10,557 bases of DNA from Lachnospiraceae bacterium UBA4316 (lineage in GTDB: Bacteria; Bacillota; Clostridia; Lachnospirales; Lachnospiraceae), in NCBI GenBank assembly GCA_002394535.1, contig DGUG01000031.1, forward strand, positions 1-10,557, written 5' to 3'. Of this stretch, positions 1 to 5,913 are shown one piece after another. A program made the position numbers and the translations under genes. How positions within the stretch are numbered: position 1 is the first letter of the stretch; each line of letters starts with the position of its first letter. Under the pieces are notes generated by a model. The model saw nothing but the letters and a program-made list of their open reading frames with translations, was not told the origin of the DNA and did not search any database.

Positions 1-1171
1 CTTCATCCGGCAGCTCGCTTATAAGTCGATCCACAACATTATCACTGTTCATTGCAATAAGTCCGGTTCTCCATCCTGTAACGCCATATAGTTTGGAAAA
101 GGAGTAGACCAGGATCGTATTGTGCGGGATAGCACTGTAGACTGACTCAAACCCGGGGACAAACGTTCCGTATACATCATCCGTAAGAATAATCAGATCC
201 GGATTATCATTCACAACGTCCTTAAGTTTTTCAATGGTCTGCGAAGACAGAGCATGTGATGCGGGATTGGACGGATTAACGAGAAAAAAGGCCTTGATAT
301 CCTTATTGCGCAGCTTATCAAGTTCATCCGGATCAATGTCCCAGTTATGCTCTTTGTCCGATGTGATATCAACCGAAACCAACCCATAATCATTGACATC
401 GGGAATCTCCAGATACGGGGTGAAGATCGGCGTACCTATCGCTATCTTATCTCCCTGTTTCAATACATGGTTATGGTTTAATGAGTGAAAAACGTAACAC
501 ATGGCAGCAGATCCTCCTTCTGTGGGGAATATATCCGTGCCACCCTCAATCTTCTTTCCGTTAAAAAGCGTAGATGTGATATACTCATTCAGTATCTTCT
601 CAGTGTTTTCAAGGCATCGGCTCGGATCGGGATAATAGTCTCCTATGATCCCGTTCGAAAACTCAAACAGAAGATCATCCCTGTCCATACCAAGTTCCTT
701 TTCACAGTGACTGACCGCATCAAGAAGAAAACTGTCAATCTCATCTTCCTCATTCATAAAATTATCGAAGCGTTCCGAGATACCATCTTTATTGCCGTGT
801 CCGGCCATATCTTTGTTCTCCATCGCAAGACGGCATTCCTCATTTGCAAAATCCATAAGCCTGGTAAATGCAGACCTAACTTTAGTGTTGATCCAGTTCG
901 GATTACCTCTTCCGGCATCAAGTTCCGGATAGCCGGCTTCATTGTTCGCGGCAAGTTTCCTCTGCTCTGCAGTGATCTCGAAGGCACTGAGTTCATCTCC
1001 AAACTGTTTGGCAGTATCATCTGTCATCTTTTGGGAATAGTCTCCCACTTTGTGCTCAACTATCGATGTGTCTGACAACCCCGAAGATGATGGTACATTG
1101 ACGTTTACATTACAGCCTGTCATCAACATTATAAAAATACAGATAACAGATACGATAATTCTTCTTTTCAA
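1..1171 (-). CDS. aspD: Aspartate 4-decarboxylase/aminotransferase (AspD family) with lipoprotein signal, 3' part missing
   Basis: Fold-type I PLP enzyme of the AspD family, which converts L-aspartate to L-alanine plus CO2 and also has aspartate aminotransferase activity. The first 390 codons are visible; the family is usually about 530-545 residues, so the last quarter lies beyond the left edge. Family motifs seen: RGNPNW (residues 88-93), a DIFPTEGGSAAMCY block, GTPIFTPYLEIP, FLVNPSNP, DDVYGTF and VYSFSKLYGVTGWR, where Lys360 should be the PLP Schiff-base lysine. The start is TTG at 1171, chosen because AGGAGG lies 9 bases upstream. The N-terminus has KRR, a hydrophobic run and lipobox LMTGC (Cys20), then an Asn/Val/Ser-rich linker; family similarity begins only near residue 60 (LSAFEI). 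This predicts a surface-anchored enzyme, unlike the cytoplasmic norm. A start at Met49 (1027) would remove the signal, but its only upstream purine run (GGGAG) is about 14 bases away. The usual partner antiporter AspT is not in view. Confidence 0.88.
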   Translation of the reverse strand, partial: MKRRIIVSVICIFIMLMTGCNVNVNVPSSSGLSDTSIVEHKVGDYSQKMTDDTAKQFGDELSAFEITAEQRKLAANNEAGYPELDAGRGNPNWINTKVRSAFTRLMDFANEECRLAMENKDMAGHGNKDGISERFDNFMNEEDEIDSFLLDAVSHCEKELGMDRDDLLFEFSNGIIGDYYPDPSRCLENTEKILNEYITSTLFNGKKIEGGTDIFPTEGGSAAMCYVFHSLNHNHVLKQGDKIAIGTPIFTPYLEIPDVNDYGLVSVDITSDKEHNWDIDPDELDKLRNKDIKAFFLVNPSNPASHALSSQTIEKLKDVVNDNPDLIILTDDVYGTFVPGFESVYSAIPHNTILVYSFSKLYGVTGWRTGLIAMNSDNVVDRLISELPDE

Positions 1172-1277
1172 GTCGTAAATCCTCCTGCGTTTCTAGTATT
1201 CCTGTCAACTATAAACGATCTTCTTTGCTCCCTTGTCATCTCTCCTACAAATTGTACCATAGCTGCGTTTGGTTTTG

Positions 1278-1310
1278 CATGTCAAAAAGAACCGTCCCTT
1301 TTGACACATG
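1278..1310. repeat. REP-like hairpin repeat, left copy
   Basis: An imperfect palindrome: TGTCAAAA (1280-1287) pairs with TTTTGACA (1299-1306) around an 11-base loop, and an outer CAT/ATG pair extends it past a 2-base bulge. Its core (1280-1296) recurs inverted at 2968-2984 with 16 of 17 bases identical. From memory, sequences of this kind recur in intergenic regions of clostridial genomes. The exact element family is not assigned here. A T-run follows at 1311-1316, so it might weakly terminate plus-strand transcription, but the stem is AT-rich. Confidence 0.65.
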
Positions 1311-1425
1311 TTTTTTATTTCATGTTGCAGAAAACAGGGATATCTAAATTTAAGATATTAATAGAGCTGGGCAGGAATATCACCGCAATATATTTCATTT
1401 CCTGGACTATAATAGGAGTAACAGT

Positions 1426-1455
1426 ATGAATAAGAAAAAAGAAAATCTTGAATGA
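1426..1455 (+). other. Nine-codon reading frame with ribosome binding site
   Basis: ATG at 1426 opens a frame encoding MNKKKENLE and ending in TGA. It is preceded by AGGAG (1414-1418) at 7 bases spacing, and a TATAAT (1408-1413) overlaps the upstream side without a clear -35. It could be a leader peptide or the remnant 5' end of a gene lost when the neighbouring cassette arrived. It could equally be chance in AT-rich DNA. Confidence 0.25.
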
Positions 1456-1470
1456 AATTTGTTCGAGCAA

Positions 1471-1491
1471 AACCGACTCGGTTGAAACCGA
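1471..1491. promoter_or_regulatory. Clustered AACCGA/TCGGTT half-sites, possible operator
   Basis: Three 6-base half-sites alternate in orientation: AACCGA (1471-1476), TCGGTT (1478-1483) and AACCGA (1486-1491). They lie 7 bases upstream of the -35 element of the ATPase promoter, where an activator or repressor could bind. No regulator is known, and the function is inferred only from symmetry and position. Confidence 0.3.
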
Positions 1492-1498
1492 ATAAAAC

Positions 1499-1527
1499 TT
1501 TACGTATACAGAAAAATGCGTTACAAT
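1499..1527 (+). promoter_or_regulatory. Sigma-70-type promoter for the ATPase gene
   Basis: The -35 element TTTACG (1499-1504) and -10 element TACAAT (1522-1527) are separated by exactly 17 bases. Transcription would start near 1534, giving a leader of roughly 37 bases. The gene's ribosome binding site AAAGGAG (1555-1561) is 9 bases before the ATG at 1571. Confidence 0.55.
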
Positions 1528-1570
1528 TAGTTTAGCTCGATCGTATCCGAGCCGAAAGGAGCCGAACAGA

Positions 1571-2950
1571 ATGAAATTTTGGGGAAGAGATAAGGAACTT
1601 GGACAGCTAAAGAAAGAATTGACCTCCAACGATATGCGTATGAGTCTTATCTACGGGAGACGCAGAGTCGGCAAAAGCGAACTTGTGAAACAAGCCATGA
1701 AGGAGATCGATGCAAAGACGATATACTACGAGTGCAAACAGGTTACGGAAGAGAGCAACGTTCAAAGTATATGTGACGTGCTTTCTGAAGCATATGGGCT
1801 TCCCAGACTGGGATATACGAAACTGGAAGAATTAGTTGACTATATTTTTAATCTTTCGCGAAATGAAAACATAGTTTTTGTCCTGGATGAGTATCCATAT
1901 CTTAGGGAAAACGTAAAGGGACTTGATAGTATATTACAGTCACTGGTTGATAAATACAGAGATGAAACCAAATTAAAAATAGTTATACTTGGATCATATG
2001 TTGATATTATGAAGTCTTTGTTAGATCAATCCAATCCGTTATATGGAAGGATAGATCTGGTTATTGATCTTAAGCAAATGGACTATTATGAGTCTGCGCT
2101 ATTCTATCCCCGAATGAAAGATGAAGATAAAGTGAGAATATACTCTGTATTTGGCGGGATTCCGTATTATAACAGACTTATTGATGACAGGAAAAGCGTA
2201 AAAAAGAACATTATAGATCTTATAGCATCACCGGGCGCGCGACTTGAAAATGAGGTATCGATGTATCTTAATGCGGAAATATCAAAAATCGTAAATGCAA
2301 ATGAAGTGTTCGAAGCGCTTTCCAGGGGATTCTCCCGATATAGTGATATCCTATCGCAGTCTCACGTATCGAGCGGCCCGACACTTGTGGATGTACTTGA
2401 TAAGCTGATGAGGATGGAGGTGGTAGAGAAAAAAGCCCCCATCAATGACGAAGATAACAAAAAGAAAGCCGGATACTATATCTGTGATAATCTCTCATTG
2501 TTTTATTACAGATATTTATTTAAGTATTCATCCCAATTGAAAATCATGGATTCGGAGATGTTTTATGACAAGTATGTAAACAAAGATTTTGAAGAGTCTT
2601 ATGTACCGCTTAAGTTTGAAGAAATCGCAAGACAATACTTGATCAGGCAGAACAGACTTGGAAACATAGAACCGGTCATTGAGAAGATCGGAAAGTATTA
2701 TTATGACGATCCCAAAACGCGAACCAACGGCGAGTTCGATGTTGTTTCTTTGGATGAAAAAGGGTACGTTTTCTATGAAGTGAAATTCAGAAAAAAGAAA
2801 ATCTCGAAAGAGATTATTGAAGAAGAAATCCGCCAAGTGAATGAAACAGGACTTAACTGCTATAAATATGTTTTCTTTTCTAGAGCGGGTTTCACTGAAA
2901 AAGAGAGGGATGGAATAAAACAAATTGAATTGCAAGAACTGTTTAAATGA
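1571..2950 (+). CDS. Archaeal-type ATPase with DUF234 PD-(D/E)XK-like C-terminus
   Basis: A 459-residue protein of the Arch_ATPase (STAND/AAA-like P-loop) plus DUF234 architecture. It opens with FWGRDKEL, a typical family start. Walker A is GRRRVGKS (29-36), and Walker B follows the hydrophobic stretch IVFVLDE with Asp106-Glu107. A GGIPYY motif at 195-200 matches the conserved GG-P-Y stretch after the ATPase core. Residues about 230-320 look like a winged-helix region. The C-terminal part has Glu350, Asp390 (GEFD) and Glu403-Val-Lys405 (YEVKF), matching the core of a PD-(D/E)XK nuclease fold. The length is normal for the family. The start is supported by AAAGGAG 9 bases upstream. It is the only plus-strand gene, looks more AT-rich than its neighbours, and lies between inverted REP-like copies beside a tRNA, all hinting at acquisition. 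The family's biological role is largely unknown, and nuclease activity is inferred only. Confidence 0.88.
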   Translation: MKFWGRDKELGQLKKELTSNDMRMSLIYGRRRVGKSELVKQAMKEIDAKTIYYECKQVTEESNVQSICDVLSEAYGLPRLGYTKLEELVDYIFNLSRNENIVFVLDEYPYLRENVKGLDSILQSLVDKYRDETKLKIVILGSYVDIMKSLLDQSNPLYGRIDLVIDLKQMDYYESALFYPRMKDEDKVRIYSVFGGIPYYNRLIDDRKSVKKNIIDLIASPGARLENEVSMYLNAEISKIVNANEVFEALSRGFSRYSDILSQSHVSSGPTLVDVLDKLMRMEVVEKKAPINDEDNKKKAGYYICDNLSLFYYRYLFKYSSQLKIMDSEMFYDKYVNKDFEESYVPLKFEEIARQYLIRQNRLGNIEPVIEKIGKYYYDDPKTRTNGEFDVVSLDEKGYVFYEVKFRKKKISKEIIEEEIRQVNETGLNCYKYVFFSRAGFTEKERDGIKQIELQELFK

Positions 2951-2957
2951 ATGTCTA

Positions 2958-2984
2958 TGGCAATCAAGACGGTTCTTTTTGTCA
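2958..2984. repeat. REP-like repeat, right copy, inverted
   Basis: The reverse complement of 2968-2984 matches the left copy (1280-1296) at 16 of 17 positions. The outer part is shorter by about three bases than the left copy, but TGGCAA (2958-2963) can still pair with TTGTCA (2979-2984), including one G-T pair, so a hairpin is kept. It begins 7 bases after the ATPase stop codon and ends 10 bases before the 3' end of tRNA-Gly. Confidence 0.6.
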
Positions 2985-2994
2985 CCGATTCGTA

Positions 2995-3065
2995 AGCAGG
3001 GTACGGGAATCGAACCCGCCTCCTCGGCTTGGGAAGCCGATGTACTACCGATGTACTAACCCTGC
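2995..3065 (-). tRNA. tRNA-Gly (anticodon CCC)
   Basis: A full 71-base cloverleaf can be drawn. The acceptor stem GCAGGGT pairs with ACCCTGC over seven pairs. The D stem is GTAC/GTAC around a loop with GG. The anticodon stem TCGGC/GCCGA has loop TTCCCAA, with the anticodon at 3031-3033 reading CCC on the minus strand. The T arm is GCGGG, TTCGATT, CCCGT. The discriminator is U, and CCA is not encoded. It decodes GGG glycine codons. It follows rarA by 53 bases on the same strand but has its own likely promoter. Confidence 0.95.
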
Positions 3066-3076
3066 GTAACGATGAT

Positions 3077-3105
3077 ATTTTAACACCGCACGCGCCTGTT
3101 TACAA
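3077..3105 (-). promoter_or_regulatory. Candidate promoter of tRNA-Gly
   Basis: On the minus strand, -35 TTGTAA (3100-3105) and -10 TAAAAT (3077-3082) have a 17-base spacer. The -10 element ends 11 bases before the mature tRNA 5' end, giving a short 5' leader. No convincing terminator for rarA is seen in the same 53-base gap, so read-through from rarA is also possible. Confidence 0.5.
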
Positions 3106-3118
3106 GCACTGTCCGGTA

Positions 3119-4447
3119 TTATTCACCGGCTTTCCATTTTAGTATTTCTTCAAGCCGCGCCTTGACAGCGGCTTCGTCACCCTGGTCTCCGGGATCATAA
3201 TACCTTCTGTCCTTGAGTGAATCCGGCAGGCAAGTCATCCTTGCCATCTTCTCTTCCGTGTCGTGAGCATATATATAGCCTTTTCCGTATCCGGCATCCT
3301 TCATAAGCTTTGTCGGAGCGTTCCTTATATGCATCGGAACAGGCTCTGCAGGGGATTCGGCTATATCCGCAGCCGCATCGATACATGCTCTCTCTAGTGC
3401 ATTTGATTTAGGTGCCATCGACAGATATACCGCGGCGTGCGCCAAATGGACGTTGCACTCCGGGAGTCCTAGGAAATGACATGCCTGATATGCATTTATC
3501 GCAACATTTAATGCATTGGAGTCGGCAAGACCCACATCCTCACTTGCAAATCTCACCATTCTCCTTGCGATATACAGAGGATCTTCTCCTCCGTCGATCA
3601 TCCGGCACATCCAGTAGACGGCAGCATCCGGATCTGAATTTCTCATTGACTTGTGAAGCGCGGAGATAAGGTTGTAATGCTCCTCTCCGTTCTTGTCGTA
3701 CAGAAGTGACCTTCTGTCCATGCACTGTGCCACCGTTTCGGTCGTAACCCTTATGATACCTTCGGAATCAAGCGGTGTATTGTTGACAACCATCTCAAGG
3801 GTATTAAGGGCCGTTCTCGCATCTCCGTTTGAAAACATTGCGATAGCATGCAGATCATCATCCGAAATCTCTATCTGGGAAGTTCCAAATCCCTTTTCAG
3901 ATGTAAGCGCGTGCTTTAGCAGCTTGAAGAGGTCTTCTTCCGTAAGAGCCTTCAGTATAAAAACCTTACAACGGGACAGAAGAGCCGAATTAATCTCGAA
4001 CGAGGGATTTTCTGTCGTGGCTCCCACAAGCACAATACTGCCCTTTTCCACATAGGGCAGAAATGCATCCTGCTGAGCCTTGTTAAAACGATGTATCTCA
4101 TCCGTAAACAGGAGCGTCTTGATACCACGCTTCCTGTTATCCTCGGCCTCTTTCATTACCTCCTTGACTTCCTTGATACCGCTCGTTACTGCGGAAAACT
4201 CCACAAAATGAGCGTGGGTATGCCCTGCGATTATTCTCGCAAGAGTAGTCTTGCCTACACCCGGAGGTCCCCAGAAAATCATTGATGATATCTGATCCGT
4301 CTCTATCAGCTGTCTAAGCAGCATTCCCTTTCCGACAAGGTGCTCCTGTCCCACATATTCGTCAAGTGTTTCCGGACGAAGTCTTGATGCCAGGGGCGCC
4401 CTCGAAAAAGAGGAAGGCGAATCCGTAAATAAATTTAACTGTTCCAT
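3119..4447 (-). CDS. rarA: Replication-associated recombination protein A (RarA/MgsA)
   Basis: A 442-residue AAA+ ATPase of the clamp-loader-like RarA/MgsA/WRNIP1 family, which acts at stalled replication forks in the cytoplasm. Motifs: Walker A GPPGVGKT (60-67), Walker B/DEIH (116-119), sensor 1 GATTENPS (142-149), arginine finger in SRC (Arg159), then the lid and the C-terminal tetramerisation domain with NAPTKLMKDAGYG. The reading frame is open 44 codons further upstream, but that part overlaps the transporter gene and has no family similarity. The start at 4447 gives MEQLNLF, a normal family start and length. QLNLF (3-7) resembles the bacterial beta-clamp binding consensus QL[SD]LF, as expected for a fork-associated factor. 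The upstream ribosome binding site is weak (GGCAGG). The transporter stop codon is 14 bases away, so co-translation from the same mRNA is likely. Confidence 0.96.
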   Translation of the reverse strand: MEQLNLFTDSPSSFSRAPLASRLRPETLDEYVGQEHLVGKGMLLRQLIETDQISSMIFWGPPGVGKTTLARIIAGHTHAHFVEFSAVTSGIKEVKEVMKEAEDNRKRGIKTLLFTDEIHRFNKAQQDAFLPYVEKGSIVLVGATTENPSFEINSALLSRCKVFILKALTEEDLFKLLKHALTSEKGFGTSQIEISDDDLHAIAMFSNGDARTALNTLEMVVNNTPLDSEGIIRVTTETVAQCMDRRSLLYDKNGEEHYNLISALHKSMRNSDPDAAVYWMCRMIDGGEDPLYIARRMVRFASEDVGLADSNALNVAINAYQACHFLGLPECNVHLAHAAVYLSMAPKSNALERACIDAAADIAESPAEPVPMHIRNAPTKLMKDAGYGKGYIYAHDTEEKMARMTCLPDSLKDRRYYDPGDQGDEAAVKARLEEILKWKAGE

Positions 4448-4461
4448 AGTATTAACCTGCC

Positions 4462-5898
4462 CTACATCGGACCAAATCCTGTGCTTGCAGCATACAGAAG
4501 GAATACAAAAGCAACCAGCCACCATATGATGAATATGGGGATGAGATATCTGACCCATTTGGAGAAAGGAACCTTGCAAATGGCGAGAGCTGCAAGTATT
4601 TCACCGCCTGTAGGTGCCAGAATATTCGTAAATGCATCTCCGAGCTGGTAAGCAAGTACCGCGGTCTGTCTTGTCATTCCGACCTTATCCGCAAGTGTGG
4701 TCATAAGAGGCATCGTGATCGCTGCCTGGGCCGAGCCCGAAGGCACGATGATATTGAAAATCTCGTGGAATATGAACATTCCGATAGGCATTACCGGTCC
4801 CGGGAATTTCTGCAGAATGCCGGACAGTGAGTGAAGTATCGTATCCATCACATTTGCATTTCCGAGAAGAACTATGGCGGCATTTGCAAGACCTATCATA
4901 ATGCAGGGCAATACCATATCCTTGCATCCTTTGATAAAATTCTCGCATATTTCCTTCGGCTTTAATCCCCCTGCTACTCCGCCGATAATACCGACCGCAA
5001 GGAAGATTCCGGCAAGTTCATCCACGTAATACTGCCATTTAATGATGCCGAACACTGCAAAAATCATTCCCGCAAGGAACACAAGGATCGCGTAAATCTG
5101 ACGTGTCGTAAGCTTTGAGACATTATCAAGGTTGATCTTTTTGCCCTTGTTGTACTCCTGGTCATATACATATGACCCCGAAAACTTGGGGCTCTTCTTG
5201 ACAGCCCGTGCCATGAACATTACATACAGTATGGACACAACCAGAAGACATACGAACATGCACACTCTCAGCCCCATACCGGAAAATCGCGGGATACCCG
5301 CTATATCCTGTGCCAGACCTTCCGTAAATGCATTGGTAATAGATCCGGCATAGCCTGCGGTAGCCGCAATGAATATGATCCCGACTGCCGTAAGCGAATC
5401 AAACCCGACAGTTATACAGCTTGCCAGGATAAGCGGTACAAACACAAGAAATTCTTCAAAATTACCGCAAAAGGCAGCACCGCATCCAAACACTGTCATA
5501 AGTATCGGGATCATCAGAAGTTCCCGTCCCTTGAGACGCTTTAATACATTGGCCATAGCAACATTTAACGCACCGGTTCCGTTTATTATCGCAAACATTC
5601 CTCCGATAATCATCAGGAAGAAAATAATATAAGACGCCTCCTGAAGCCCTAATGTCAGCGACATAAGGAGCGATAAGAGCGAAACCGGAGTTCTTTCTAT
5701 GTAGTGAAAGCTGTCCGGTACAACCACTTCCCTTCCGCTCTCTTCAAGCACAACCCTATCGTACTGACCCGCCGGTATGATGTACGACAGGAGCGCACAT
5801 ATCGCTACAACGATTACAAGTAATAGCATCGGATGAATAGCCTCTTTTTTTGTGCCCCCTTCGTTCATTTTTGTATAATCCGGAAACATCTTAATCAT
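4462..5898 (-). CDS. YfcC-family inner-membrane transporter
   Basis: A 478-residue secondary carrier of the DcuC/YfcC superfamily (PF03606-type), predicted with about 12 membrane segments. Relatives are annotated as putative basic amino-acid antiporters or C4-dicarboxylate carriers; the substrate here cannot be told from sequence. Family hallmarks are IIPAGQYDR near residues 40-48, a FHYIERTP segment (64-71), NFEEFLVF (146-153), GYAGSITNAFTEGLAQDIAG (182-201), VPSGSAQAA (385-393), QLGDAFTN (418-425) and APTGGE (428-433). The first-half NPFT motif common in YfcC reads NAFT here. A charged cytoplasmic-type loop lies around 231-266. The start at 5898 has a strong GGGGAGG ribosome binding site 7 bases upstream. 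It lies 15 bases after the HD-GYP gene's stop and 14 bases before rarA, so it is the middle gene of a tight operon. A link to c-di-GMP-controlled nutrient sensing is inference. Confidence 0.88.
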   Translation of the reverse strand: MIKMFPDYTKMNEGGTKKEAIHPMLLLVIVVAICALLSYIIPAGQYDRVVLEESGREVVVPDSFHYIERTPVSLLSLLMSLTLGLQEASYIIFFLMIIGGMFAIINGTGALNVAMANVLKRLKGRELLMIPILMTVFGCGAAFCGNFEEFLVFVPLILASCITVGFDSLTAVGIIFIAATAGYAGSITNAFTEGLAQDIAGIPRFSGMGLRVCMFVCLLVVSILYVMFMARAVKKSPKFSGSYVYDQEYNKGKKINLDNVSKLTTRQIYAILVFLAGMIFAVFGIIKWQYYVDELAGIFLAVGIIGGVAGGLKPKEICENFIKGCKDMVLPCIMIGLANAAIVLLGNANVMDTILHSLSGILQKFPGPVMPIGMFIFHEIFNIIVPSGSAQAAITMPLMTTLADKVGMTRQTAVLAYQLGDAFTNILAPTGGEILAALAICKVPFSKWVRYLIPIFIIWWLVAFVFLLYAASTGFGPM

Positions 5899-5913
5899 AA
5901 ACTTCCCTCCCCT

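Larger units (their letters stand above)
1172..1570. other. Intergenic region between divergent aspD and ATPase genes
   Basis: This is a 399-base AT-rich gap between divergently transcribed genes. It contains the aspD ribosome binding site on the minus strand, a REP-like hairpin (1278-1310), a nine-codon frame (1426-1455), clustered AACCGA half-sites (1471-1491) and the ATPase promoter and ribosome binding site. For aspD the promoter is uncertain. One candidate on the minus strand is TTGACA (1280-1285), inside the repeat, 18 bases from TATGGT (1256-1261). A TACAAT (1251-1256) nearby lacks a well-spaced -35. No longer gene is supported here. Confidence 0.6.

Noticed and set aside
485-1075. Plus-strand open frame of 196 codons
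   Set aside because: It lies wholly antisense to the AspD frame, which shows clear family motifs; its product has no recognisable pattern and it has no ribosome binding site that I can see.
1311-1316. Rho-independent terminator formed by the left hairpin plus T-run
   Set aside because: The stem is short and AT-rich with an 11-base loop, and no gene ends just upstream on the plus strand.
1315-1629. Minus-strand open frame of 104 codons
   Set aside because: It overlaps the start of the ATPase gene and its promoter region, has low-complexity Phe/Ile-rich content typical of AT-rich noncoding DNA, and no motif.
2995-3065. tRNA-Gly as an integrase-type attachment site
   Set aside because: I found no second copy of the tRNA 3' end on the other side of the ATPase cassette and no integrase gene in the window.
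4448-4579. In-frame 44-codon N-terminal extension of RarA
   Set aside because: It overlaps the end of the transporter gene, has no RarA similarity, and MEQLNLF at 4447 is the expected family start.
1-5898. An AspD-AspT decarboxylation/antiport energy pair
   Set aside because: The nearby carrier is of the YfcC/DcuC type, not AspT, and lies about 3.3 kb away, separated by the ATPase gene, the tRNA and rarA.
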